NCBI RefSeq assembly: GCF_905220565.1
Contig: NC_059398.1
Coordinates: 17,567,210-17,631,209 of the forward strand
Length of the DNA: 64,000 bases
Origin: Melitaea cinxia
Taxonomy: Eukaryota > Arthropoda > Insecta > Lepidoptera > Nymphalidae
Reading direction: 5' to 3'
A program made the translations under genes and the position numbers. This document shows, piece by piece, positions 33,940 through 43,600 of this stretch. Positions within the stretch are counted from its first letter, which is position 1. Every line of letters begins with the position of its first letter. Under the pieces are notes generated by a model. The model worked only from the letters and a program-made list of their open reading frames with translations, searched no databases and was not told where the DNA came from.

Positions 33940-34392
33940 CTAAGTCCACACATCTTTATCAACTATGTAATCCTGCACCGAGTAATAAGCTTTATCTATT
34001 ATTATTATTTTTTTGATAAAAACTTTAAATTTATGTTGAGACAATTCCAAAATCGTTTGTGGTATTTTATTATACATGCGAATACCATGACCCAGAAAGG
34101 AAACGTTTACTTTGCGCAGTCGAAAATTTGGAGTTACAATTTTGTTATTCCGTCTCGTGTTTACAATGCGATTATTACTATTTATTTCAAAACAATGAAT
34201 ATTTTGGTGGATATACATAATATTGTTATAAATATACTGCGACGCGATCGTTAATATGTCCACCTTTTGGAAAACATCCCGTAGGGAGACTCGAGCTCCA
34301 AGATCGTAAATGCCGCGAATAGCCCTTTTTTGCAAGATAAATATAGTCTCAATATCTGCAGCATTACCCCACATTAACAGGCCGTAAGACAT
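33940..34392 (-). pseudogene. CR1-like reverse transcriptase C-terminus, decayed
   Basis: A 150-codon open segment corresponding to the thumb and C-terminal region of a CR1/Jockey-group ORF2: it has SYGLLMWGNA, FILQKRAIRGI and a C-terminal YYSVQDY near the stop. The ATG at its start is internal, not a native start. Reading further upstream in the same frame gives SSAAFAVRKVR, then an in-frame TAA near 34447, then LTDVATARLIYFSYFHSVM, so homology continues across a stop. A second stop and loss of frame follow towards 34550. The polymerase core with its YADD motif is absent. The element is inactive. Confidence 0.8.
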
Positions 34393-34550
34393 AACACTAT
34401 GAAAATAGCTAAAGTATATTAAGCGTGCAGTTGCAACGTCGGTCAGTTATCGTACTTTTCTAACTGCGAATGCCGCGGAGCTGAGTCTACCATTCAAGGA
34501 TATAGTTTATTCCTCCACACAGGTCTACTGAGGCTCGGCAAATTATTATC

Positions 34551-35754
34551 TCAACAGAGTAAAAACTGTCATCAAGCGTGTTCTATAGAAGAAGTACATT
34601 TTAAACTTCGAGAAATAAAAAAAATATCAACATCAAACTGTAAAATATACGCAAAAAATTCTCACTTCACTAGTTCAACGAAAAATATTCAAAAAACCGT
34701 TATTCCATTCCATTCACGAATACAGTTTCTATAAAAATCTACCCTCAACAATAATAACCGTAAAACGGGACGATAAAAAACGAAAGTGCGATTTGACTAA
34801 CGACACTATCATTTGTACTAAAAAAAACCGGTGATAACACAAAAAAACCGGTGATAACAACACTAGTTGCTTCGACGGTGTATTCTCGAAACATTATTAC
34901 TGAAGCGTAGGCAGTCGGCCATAAAGGATAATATACGTTTCTGGCTAACGAGCGACTTGAACGGTTGCGAAGTAGGGTTGCCACGATAAAACCCAGCAAA
35001 GGATAACCCAGGGATAATGAATCGATAAAGACAAACATTGTAACATTGATTGTTAATTGGTAAGGATTTACCGAATGCTTACATTCATGTTGATCCCTTG
35101 AATGGATTCGCATTAATGTGATAACGACTTAACAGACTATAAGAGACATAATTTACGATATCCCTTAGCATCACTTTATTGTTTCGATGGCCAATTATTT
35201 TGTATACAATAAATTAGCCTAATTCGATTTTATATCTTGAAACTTATTTACTTTTTTGAGTTAAAAGCGTATAATGCTATAAATATAATGGGCACCAAAA
35301 CAGACACAAAATGTATCATTCCAGAACTATAAGCCCTACACTTACAAGCGTAATGCTTTGTCCATTTTTCAGACCCCTATTTATGACGTACTAAAATGTT
35401 TTCTTTGACTACCTTCCTCTGTTCCTTGTTTTACTAACTTAGACCTTTATGATGAGGCAGTTAGGTCGATATCCCCTTGATGAGGTGAATATAAAATTAA
35501 TATGACAGAACTAGCAAATAATACAGCCAAGTTATAAATGTTGAGAAGATGAGAGTTTCGAGGATGCCTCACTAACAAAGAAGTTTCCTAATTCCATCAA
35601 CGACTATGTTGCTCCTTTGTGTAGTACTAATAGATGGGGGTTTTGTACCTATTTAACAATTGTGTCAAAGCTTAGTTTTAATCTAGACAACAATTTTATT
35701 AATTTCATGTATTATGTTAAACAAATTTAGTTATACGTGTATATACATTTTTTA
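34551..35754. other. Non-coding stretch with an unassigned frame
   Basis: A 122-codon minus frame at 34745-35113 starts with ATG and has hydrophobic runs. It spans a small duplicated AAAAAACCGGTGATAACA (34825-34861), and I see no domain or gene signals. Probably not a gene. Confidence 0.35.
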
Positions 35755-36031
35755 TTTATATTTTTTTATGTATGTTCGAGAAAAAAATCATCGTTTACGG
35801 ACCGATTTTGATAATTTTTTTTTTTGTTTATTAGAAAGGAGATATCTCAAGAGTGATAACATGATAAGAAAACTAGGACCTGATGATGGAATCCCAGAGA
35901 AATCGAAGGGAACCCTCGAAAATCGCAGTGAAGACTAGTGCATTTGTTAATTTTTTTCGTCTACTTACGTTGTATTACTTGTCGATGTAATTGAAGTCGT
36001 TTTATTTCGTTTGCTAACAAACACAATTATA
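35755..36031 (-). mobile_element. AACCGACTTC-family element, short form
   Basis: On the minus strand: ATTGTGTTTGTTAGCAAACG, AAACGACTTCAATTACATCG, CAAGTAATACAACGTAAGTA, GATTCCATCATCAGGTCCTA, GATATCTCCTTTCTAATAAA and AAAATCGGTCCGTAAACGAT. The terminal AAGTCGGTT end is lost. Same internal variant as 26199-26490. Confidence 0.7.
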
Positions 36032-36144
36032 TTCCTAAAAATGCTATCAGAATATTGTTAGATTTAGATTTTTATGGTACTTCAAAGCCTAGTTGAATAA
36101 AGTTATTTTATTATTTTGAAGTCAAACTTCTATACACACAGTTG

Positions 36145-36362
36145 ATATGGGGAGTAAGCTGGTGAATGGTTCGAACACGTGATACATGAACACAGTTACG
36201 AAAAGTGTGATTGGGTGAAGCGAACGGAGCAAGACAGAGAGGTGCGAGCACACATTTTCTTTCTCTCTTTCTCTCATAACCAGTTACGTTTCGTATATCT
36301 AAGACACAGTGTAGGACTATTGTGCAGCAGTTTTACTTCAGTCGTGTGGTCTAAAGCACACT
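36145..36362 (+). mobile_element. Unclassified ~225-bp repeat, family F, copy 2
   Basis: GGGGAGTAAGCTGGTGAATG, CACGTGATACATGAACACAG, GCGAACGGAGCAAGACAGAG, AGGTGCGAGCACACATTTTC, CGTATATCTAAGACACAGTG and TTACTTCAGTCGTGTGGTCT. The initial CGCTTGACTTG of the other copies is missing or eroded. Confidence 0.65.
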
Positions 36363-37176
36363 CGCCATTTAATTTTGATTTTAAGAGCTTCTATTTTTAG
36401 CGTTTCTAAGACGTAACTTATTATTAAAATAAATCAACATTAATATACTGTTTCAATTACATTACTTTTACGCTTATTTACGTTATTATACATATGTGTA
36501 CTGCAAAATGTTCAAATTAATTAAACTTTTCCATTTATATAATCCTGACACCGTTACAACACCGTTTAATATTTAAACTGTAGTGTGAACTTCCTGTATC
36601 GATCCTAATGGCAATTAAGGCTCGGGGTCAAAAGTCCCGAAATACTGTTTTCAACGAAATACCCGAGGACGGTTTCCGACAAGAAAAGGTTTAGAAAGAA
36701 AATCGTTGCTAAGCCAATTTCCTACTGAAAAGGTTTTGACGTTTTCTTTAAAAGTGATTTTTTTTTTTCGAAGATATAACAAGATATCTTACAATTAGAC
36801 CTTGGATGCGACTGATTGATACATGAAAGATGTTCTGCGTTTTCTCTTAACATTTTTTATACAAATTTATTAATAATTTACAGAAAAAAATACAATTTAT
36901 GTCATAAACAATGCAGCAAAACAATTGATAGTTAAACAGTGCACCGTGTTTCTGAAGTAATACTAAAGTATAAAAGATATTATAAACTATTACCAAATGC
37001 ATTTGAAGTACACTAACAGTGAGCTTCGAATCAAGCCAAACTGAACCCCACATAAGCCTCACTACTAGGCGGAGGCTTCCTCTCACAATGAAGAAGAGTT
37101 GAAGTAATTCGTGCTACGGCTCCTCGACGTGTTTGCAGATAATTTCATTTATTAAATTTAAAGAATATTTAGCGTT
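36363..37176. other. Non-coding stretch
   Basis: The 79-codon minus frame at 36847-37086 is followed by AATAAA-like sequence on that strand, but I recognise no domain. No gene called. Confidence 0.35.
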
Positions 37177-37325
37177 CTGATCTTCTATACTTATAAACGG
37201 AGAGCCGGTTTTTTTGTTCGGTTATACCGCGAAAACTACTGAACCGATCGGAACAATACTTATACCATAAGATACAGCGTGTTTTGGAGAAGGTTTAGTA
37301 TCTGATATGTTGGTGATTACTTATC
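37177..37325 (+). mobile_element. Helitron-like 5' fragment, third family
   Basis: TCTATACTTATAAACGGAGA, GCCGGTTTTTTTGTTCGGTT, CGCGAAAACTACTGAACCGA and ACAGCGTGTTTTGGAGAAGG. The TC start and the 'actactgaaccgat' body resemble butterfly non-autonomous elements that end in CTAG|T. The 3' end is not found here. Confidence 0.4.
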
Positions 37326-37539
37326 TTGTAAAAAATATAGGCGGACAAAGGTCACTAGTTTTGACTACATAACGCATTTCATAAACTTTGTAAATATTAT
37401 TGCTCTATATCGCTGATTTATGGCGGATTGATGAATTACTTGCTATCAGGTTTATACAGCAAAAAATGGGACTACCAACTATACGTGCTTTCCCGACACA
37501 TTAGAAAGACAAGAACGTACCAGACCAGAAACAATCTAA

Positions 37540-37741
37540 TATATAAAATTCTCGGGTCATTGTATTAAACATTGAACTACTCCGAAACGGCTCGACCGAT
37601 TTTAATAAAATTTTGTGGGCATATCGGTTAGGTCTGAGAATCGGCCAACATCTATTTTTCATACCCCTAAGTTATAAGGGGGGGGGGATTAAGCAGGTTA
37701 ATAACATATATGGCAAAGAAACGTTTGCGAGATCAGCTAGT
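37540..37741 (+). mobile_element. Helitron-like non-autonomous element
   Basis: From TCTCGGGTCATTGTATTAAA through CTACTCCGAAACGGCTCGAC, GGTCTGAGAATCGGCCAACA and TTATAAGGGGGGGGGGATTA to ACGTTTGCGAGATCAGCTAG followed by T. Same family as 22589-22783 (reverse) and 51309-51491. The open frame across it is part of the repeat. Confidence 0.6.
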
Positions 37742-38170
37742 TATTTATATAAAGATGAACCTCTGAGTAAGTTTCAAAGCGTTGAATTTTATGAAAACTC
37801 AGAAGGTCTCTGACAACGATCTTATTAAGAGACCGAAATTGTCTTAAGCTAATTACTCTCGTTAGAAGCTAACTCGAGTCGTGAATAGAATGATGAATAT
37901 TTTACTGTCCCCCAATAATCAAATCTTTTGTTTAACGAATTAAAATTTAACGTTTTAAATTTAATCCTTTTGTTTCTGACGGACCAACTGCAACATTGTC
38001 AAGACTCGGAGTTGTAAAGGAACTTAGCGTTCTTTTAATGACTAGTTTTTAACGTCTTTTGAGTAAATGGTGAAAACTTTAAAGTTAATTTATTTTCATT
38101 GTGTAAATGTAACAATTATAATAATTATATTGTTATGCATCTGTAGATCATGCTAAAGAAATTTTCATCA
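37742..38170. other. AT-rich non-coding stretch
   Basis: No gene or identifiable repeat seen. Confidence 0.4.
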
Positions 38171-38335
38171 CTCATCATCACTTCAGCCTATCGCACCCCA
38201 TCTGGCCCCACCCAAGCGGACGACTACTCACACGTGGTGGTTTTTTAGTCAGTAGGAGTCTGACATAACCCTCTGGCGCCCCCGCGCTGGAGGGTATCCA
38301 TTAAGGATTTTCGCCACGTAAAAAAAAAGTCCGCC
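38171..38335 (-). mobile_element. SINE-like repeat with AGGCTGA tail
   Basis: On the minus strand: CTTAATGGATACCCTCCAGC, GTTATGTCAGACTCCTACTG, ACTAAAAAACCACCACGTGT, GGTGGGGCCAGATGGGGTGC and the tail GATAGGCTGAAGTGATG. The body is a common lepidopteran repeat as far as I can recall. The tail ends like the family C and type-2 SINE tails. Confidence 0.5.
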
Positions 38336-38636
38336 ACAAGTTCAACAAAAACACTTAATACTAAAGATACTCAAAGTCCCAACCACTAGATGGCAGCACT
38401 TGCTACCGAGTCTCTATATCCATTTTACCTTCAACCCGTAATCTCGCAGCTACAAACAAGTGCACCTTAATTGAATTTCAACAACAATACCTCGAATAGA
38501 AACATCTTCTAAGAAAGACTTAATTACTTTTTAATTATAAATACTTGTTAGGCTTTTTATACGTGTTTGTGTCAATAAAATGTAAAATTGATATATTTTT
38601 CTAATCCTTTAGATTTGAGATTTATTAATAATAATT

Positions 38637-39105
38637 CTGTTTGCTCGCCAATGAAAAAAACGCGACTTCAATTACATCGACTAGTATTATAACGTGGGCA
38701 GACGAGTAGTATAACGTGGGCAGACGAGTAGTATAACGTGGGCAGACGAGTAGTATAACGTGGGCAGAAGAGTAGTATATCGTGGGCAGACGAGTAGTAT
38801 AACGTGGGCAGATGAGTAATATAACGTGGGTAGACGAGTAATATAACGTGGGCAGACGAGTAGAATAACGTGGGCAGACGAGTAGTATAACGTGGGTAGA
38901 CGAAAAAATGCTCAAGTAAATACGCATTATAAGAGATAACTTAAAAAGTACTCGTCCGATCTTAATCAAATTTAAACTAAACCATGTGACAAGCATTCTC
39001 ATTTTGATTCAATAAAGAATCATTAAAATCGATCCACACAGTAAAAAGATATAAGGTAACACACATAAAGACACACACAGTCGAATTGAGAACTCCTTTT
39101 TGAAA
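38637..39105 (+). mobile_element. AACCGACTTC-family element carrying a minisatellite
   Basis: Begins GTTTGCTCGCCAATGAAAAA and CGCGACTTCAATTACATCGA, then the tandem array at 38692-38912, then rejoins the family at GACGAAAAAATGCTCAAGTA, GATCTTAATCAAATTTAAAC, ATCGATCCACACAGTAAAAA and ends near TCGAATTGAGAACTCC. The final GAAGTCGGTT is eroded. The array begins and ends within the family's CGACRAGTAATACAACGTAGG motif. Confidence 0.75.
38692..38912. repeat. 22-bp minisatellite, ten units
   Basis: Ten copies of a 22-bp unit with core ACGTGGGCAGACGAG. Single-base differences between units include AGAAG for AGACG in unit 4, TATCG for AACG before unit 5, and GGGT for GGGC in units 7 and 10. The repetition keeps a 125-codon minus frame open (repeating RYTTRLPT-type residues) at 38625-39002. 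That frame is a by-product of the array, not a gene. Confidence 0.95.
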
Positions 39106-39345
39106 AATAATAAATTTATAGTTAACAATATTTATCTTCAGTTAAAAATTAATGAATCGTTTCATATGGTAAAATATTAAACTTTCTTTAATTAGTAAAA
39201 AAATTGAAACGTTTAAATTTTACTTACCATTTATACGTTATAACATACACAGACGCAACCTTTTTGCCAATTTACAATATGACGGTATTCAATAGATATA
39301 CAACAAACTAATAATATTTACACATATATATATTTGTTTTGCCCA
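39106..39345. other. AT-rich non-coding stretch
   Basis: Nothing recognisable. Confidence 0.4.
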
Positions 39346-39648
39346 ACCATTCCGGTGTAGTGGTGTGTGTAAGCGCCTAAAACGCCGACGGTTTGCGTGT
39401 TTGATTCCCGTTCAGGGTGGATATTTGTACTCATAGAAATATTTCTTTACGGTTGTGACATTTGTCCTTGTGGACGCTCCCACTGTGCCTCTCAGAGCAC
39501 GTTTAAGTGTCTACCGCGGTTTTTATCACAAAAAGCAGATAGCTATAGCTACTTAATATTGGTTGGGTCGATTGGTAATATATCTACCAATCAACAGTGG
39601 AGTAGCGTGGTGGATTAAGCTACAATCCTTCTCCTACATGAAGAAAGA
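39346..39648 (+). mobile_element. SINE with alternative head and type-2 tail
   Basis: The head is CCGGTGTAGTGGTGTGTGTA with a B-box-like GTGTTTGATTCCCG, different from the TTGGCGCAGCGG head. The tail is that of type 2: CCTCTCAGAGCACGTTTAAG, a middle segment, CAACAGTGGAGTAGCGTGGT, GGATTAAGCT and CCTTCTCCTACATGAAGAAA. A close relative is at 53216-53518. Confidence 0.7.
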
Positions 39649-41465
39649 AAAATCCTTAAAAATAGATATAAAATTAAAAAGAATAGTCTAAAATAAAGTA
39701 ATTACAACAAGGAAACCAATTTTCATACAACCAATTTCATTGAGTTATCAATAAAGGTTTTGATATTTGTTATACGAATAATATTACACCTTAATTAATT
39801 CATAATTTTGTAATGTAATCTTCTAAATATATTAAGTAATTTATTTCCTAAGTGAATTTATATGATGGTAAAAGGAAAAAAAATCGGCTAACAAATTTCC
39901 GAAAGTTACTGATTTTAATTACGTTTATTGAATTTCCAAATAGCTTATTACGAAGTTCGAAATTATTACGTTTTGACTATTATTATATTTATCTTTATAT
40001 TTACAAAAGTAAATTATACATAATTAGAGGCAAAATGATTTGAGCAAAAATTTTTTTCCAAGTTTTCACATTTTTTATTTGATGAACAAATTACTAATTA
40101 ATATTTTCCATTCCATAACGTCGAAATTTTAATACGTATAATATTTGTACCGTACTGGTAATGCGTTGTTTACATATTATCTTTGTACTTCCATGAAATT
40201 AAAGGTTTGACTGGCTTAGGAAAATTTTGTCTATTTAAATAAAACAATATTATTGCATTTAATACCAAAGCGGTTGATTTGTGCAATCAGTAAAAACAAA
40301 TGGAAGAAAAGAGAGAAAAGTTCCATAAACCTCGTGACTAATATTTCCATACTACAATATTAACATATTTACATATTTAATTTTAAAAAACGTTCAAATC
40401 GCACTAACGTTTCCACCCGGCCCGACTGCATTAATAAACCCATTACAGACATTTTACGAAGGGACGAAACACGAACGCTCTGCTGCGAGTTAAACGTGAA
40501 ATAACTGAAAATTCGGAAGGAAAAATTATGCAAATCGCTGCGGAACGAGAGGAGGGCAGGGATAATGGTCGTACAGTAAGTGTGGGTACGGCTTAAAAAT
40601 GAGGTTTACAGGTAATATATGCCACGGCGAAATCTTTTATTTCCAGTTATTGGAGGATTTGTCGTGGTGAGACGTTTTTTCTGTACTTTCGGAAAATCGA
40701 GTTCGATTTTCACTTAGAATGTATTCGGATAAATTTGTATTTGATCTCCTATTTTCAATTTCGTATCATTTATTGGAAATATAATACCAGAGTATTATTT
40801 TTTAACGATCACAACATTTAAGTGTGATAGTCCCACGGCTGGGGATGGGGTACTTCTAATGCAAAATCATGAACTGGAGTCCAATCCACAACATGTTTGG
40901 ACAGATAATTTTACTGTCATAAGTAGCATTATTTGTCAGGTTTTTAAAAACAACTAAGATCAATACTAAGAACTCCCCAAAGAACATTTAGGACTCAAGA
41001 ATACACACCCAAAAAAAAGTCCAAATTGACGGAAATTTTATCCCCACTACAACAAAAATTAAGAAATATCAAATTATTTACTAGTTAGATACTTTACTAG
41101 ATAGATATAATAAGCATTATACCCTATTGTATATAGCACCTATTTTAGTTCGGTAAACTGCCTACATCGCAGACTTAATTTAATCTTCTTAATTATACTG
41201 TAATAACAGTACCCAGATATCTATGGCTTCAAGGATTACGTAGCATCTCATTTGAATTGTTTTAATGAGATGCCCCGAATTGGTCTCGCCATCTTTGTGT
41301 AAGACTATAGAGCTGGCATTATTTCGTTTTAATGTAATTTTGGTTTTGCTAAGTTTCTAAACTCTTAGATATAATTATAATGTTCTATCCCTTCTAAGTT
41401 AATGATATCTATTACGCCTTTATTAAAATCATTATATCGCACAACATCAACGTATTTTAGACTGA
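39649..41465. other. Long AT-rich stretch without recognised features
   Basis: No gene, splice-flanked exon or repeat I could match. The CG-containing segment near 40470-40570 does not hold a recognisable frame. Confidence 0.4.
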
Positions 41466-41600
41466 CTTATAATATTATACTAGTGGCCTAGTTCAGCTTC
41501 GCATGGGTAATGATTTTAGCGACAATGACGGTTGCAGAATGGGATAATTGCTTCAAAAGTATCACGTCATGCATCGGTGTGATATAAACGCTTCGAATTA
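41466..41600 (-). mobile_element. Helitron-like 3'-end fragment
   Basis: CTAGTGGCCTAGTTCAGCTT then CGCATGGGTAATGATTTTAG. In reverse complement the element ends ...CCCATGCGAAGCTGAACTAG or, eight bases on, CCACTAG followed by T. Related to the family at 27963-28220. Confidence 0.4.
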
Positions 41601-42009
41601 TATTCATTATTATTTTGTGCTGTATAATAGAATATCTATTTATTTATTTTTTATTTTAGCTTCATTATCCAGCACTAAAGCAAAAATATTTAATTTAAAC
41701 GTATTATACAATTGATATTATTTGACTCAAACTAAAAACTTCCAAACACATGTTGAGTTTATCAAAAACTTCATAAAATTTCGTGCTAACATAAAATAAC
41801 CGAGTATAATTTATACACGCTCTGTTTACCGACGAGAGGAATAAATCGCTGTATTTAGGTAATTATTCCCGAGGATCGGTGCGGTTTGAATAGAATCGCG
41901 ATGAGTGAAATATCGTTCGTATTAGTAACGGTGATTTGAACACCGAAATCGATAATACTGACACGGTTAAAAGCAAAATAATTTTGATGACGTTATTGTG
42001 TTGAATTAT

Positions 42010-42140
42010 CTTTATATATACAATACAAATATACTTTATTGTACAACCAGAAACAATACATGTAACATAAAAGAAGAATAAACAAACAAGAAAAAAATAA
42101 TAATCATAAAAACAAAAAAGAAAGAAAAGTACAAAAGGCT
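42010..42140 (-). mobile_element. Possible LINE 3' tail
   Basis: CAAATATACTTTATTGTACA is, in reverse, a TGTACAATAAAGTATATTTG tail like that at 62501-62520. The hairpin segment is not recognisable, so this is a weak call. Confidence 0.35.
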
Positions 42141-42168
42141 GTATATACGAGTACATATCCATGGTTGT

Positions 42169-42520
42169 GACGCCGCGTTGGCGCAGCGGTCATAGCCATG
42201 GATTGTACCTGTTGCGCTGGCGGTTGCGGGTTCGATCCCCGCACATGACAAACATTTGTATCGGCCATACAGGTGTTTGCCGTGGTCTGGGTGTTTGTGC
42301 AGTCCTAGTGGGTCTCCCCACCGAATCTCGGAGAGCACGTTAAGCCGTTGGTCCCGATTATTATCATGTACACCTGATAGCGATCATTACTCATAGTAGG
42401 GAATATATATCCACCAACCCGCATTGGAGCAGCGTGGTGGATTAAGCTTTGATCCTTCTCCTACATGGGGAAAGAGGCCTATGCCTAGTAGTGGGATATT
42501 ACAGGCTGAAGCGAATGTAC
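42169..42520 (+). mobile_element. tRNA-derived SINE type 2, full length
   Basis: The best type-2 copy. Head GCGTTGGCGCAGCGGTCATA; B box GGTTCGATCCC inside GCGGGTTCGATCCCCGCAC; body CATACAGGTGTTTGCCGTGG, TCTGGGTGTTTGTGCAG. Then GGGTCTCCCCACCGAATCTC, AGAGCACGTTAAGCCGTTGG, ATCATGTACACCTGATAGCG, GGAGCAGCGTGGTGGATTAA, AAAGAGGCCTATGCCTAGTA and GTGGGATATTACAGGCTGAA. The first 130 bp are shared with type 1, after which the two types diverge completely. Confidence 0.85.
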
Positions 42521-42527
42521 ATATATA

Positions 42528-42625
42528 TCACTTCAGTCTTTCACAGTTAACTGCTGGAGATAACCCTCCGAAGTTTACGCCAAACTTCTTGATTTTGCTC
42601 AATCTACATCCAGCCTCCGCCTACA
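42528..42625 (-). mobile_element. Interspersed repeat tail fragment
   Basis: TCACTTCAGTCTTTCACAGT, TAACTGCTGGAGATAACCCT, CGAAGTTTACGCCAAACTTC. Same family as 13922-14012, in the same orientation, eroded. Confidence 0.45.
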
Positions 42626-43067
42626 TATATTCTATGTATAAAAATATGTTGGTAAGGAAGTCTTCCGGTCTGCTAGTACGTATTTAATCATACTATGTCA
42701 GCTTGAATGAAGGTACTGTGTACGTCAAGTGACTTGTACAAAATTAGATTTCGCATGTCACAGATAACATCAGAGGCGAGTGGGAAAGGCACATCAAAAG
42801 GCATGTAAACGAACGCAACAGCTATGGATACACGAAGTTTACTACTCCCCTACTCCTATCCCTTGTGACCAGTTATTTTTAGTGATCGCTTACGAACAGA
42901 CGGTTGACCTGATTTTAAGTGATCAATGGCTCCCATAAAAGATAATGTAAATGGCAAGAAATAAGAACGACCAATTCTTATCGACAATTTATCTGGCATA
43001 TATATTTTACGTCTCGGCTTAGTTATTCACTGCACCAAAATATAATAAGATAGTGGCATAGGTACTG
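42626..43067. other. Non-coding stretch
   Basis: A 45-codon + frame at about 42748-42885 contains GEWERHIKRHVNERNSYGY, which looks less random than its surroundings. I cannot identify it, and both ends are plain stops. Confidence 0.3.
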
Positions 43068-43388
43068 TGTGGCTACGGTACTAAAGAATATAGCCACCCC
43101 CTCTCTTCCCGTGGGTGTCGTAAGAGGCGACTAAGGGATAACTCAGTTCCGCTACCACCTTGGAACTTAAAAAGCCGACCGGTGGCGGGATAACCATCCA
43201 ACTGCTGGCTTTGAAATACACAGGCCGAAGATGGGCAGCAGCGTCTTCGGTGCGACAAAGGCAGTACTGCGATCACCAACCCGCCTGCCCAGCGTGGTGA
43301 CTATGGGCAAAACACATAAGTTCACGTTTTTTTTGGCGTAAACTTGTGGAGGCCTATGTCCAGCAGTGGACTGTATAGGCTGGAATGA
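43068..43388 (+). mobile_element. Family C repeat, full length
   Basis: From TGTGGCTACGGTACTAAAGA through GTCGTAAGAGGCGACTAAGG, GCCGACCGGTGGCGGGATAA, CACAGGCCGAAGATGGGCAG, CGATCACCAACCCGCCTGCC, GTGACTATGGGCAAAACACA to GTGGAGGCCTATGTCCAGCA and GTGGACTGTATAGGCTGG. The overlapping minus frame is an artefact of this repeat. Confidence 0.8.
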
Positions 43389-43399
43389 TAGGTAAAAAC

Positions 43400-43600
43400 T
43401 TCAAAATTAAAATCAAAATCAATAATATCGGTGTTCAAATAGGATTCAAAAGAAGCTTCAAATCTTCATTTTACAAATTAAAATTTTAATTATTTTTAAA
43501 ACTCATGCTACCACCTATTCAGAATGCAAATTCTGCAGAGGAAAATCGGCAAGAAACTACGCAGTTACTGTTTTTAAAAAATATATATAAACTATATTTT
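43400..43600 (-). mobile_element. CR1-like LINE 3' end
   Basis: In + orientation: TCAAAATTAAAATCAAAATC, TTCAAATAGGATTCAAAAGA, TACAAATTAAAATTTTAATT, CTACCACCTATTCAGAATGC, AAATTCTGCAGAGGAAAATC, GGCAAGAAACTACGCAGTTA. Matches the 3' UTR of 33078-34550, but without the nested insertion. It abuts the 3' tail of family C on its left. Confidence 0.75.

Larger units (their letters stand above)
33078..34550 (-). mobile_element. CR1-like LINE remnant with nested insertion
   Basis: On the minus strand, reverse-transcriptase C-terminal coding runs from about 34550 to 33943. It is followed by a 3' UTR containing AGTAACTGCGGAGTTTCTTG, CTGCAGAATCTACATTCCGA and GAGCCTATTTGAATAAAG. The family's terminal ATCAAAATCAAAATCAAAAT (read on +) lies at 33078-33099, and the AACCGACTTC element at 33107-33712 sits between it and the UTR. 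Other copies of the same UTR are at 43400-43600, 49944-50330 and 53520-53700. The family resembles the CR1 type called Zenon in butterflies, from memory. Confidence 0.75.

Noticed and set aside
34745..35113. 122-codon minus-strand frame with hydrophobic segments
   Set aside because: No recognisable domain or conserved motif, AT-driven composition, and it spans a small local duplication.
38692..38912. Tandem array considered as a CRISPR
   Set aside because: Units are contiguous without unique spacers, and the DNA is eukaryotic.
38625..39002. 125-codon minus-strand frame with repeated RYTTRLPT-like residues
   Set aside because: It is produced by the 22-bp tandem array inside a transposon copy; there is no start context, splice or domain evidence.
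42748..42885. 45-codon frame containing GEWERHIKRHVNERNSYGY
   Set aside because: Looks mildly non-random but is too short, unbounded by splice sites and matches nothing I recognise.
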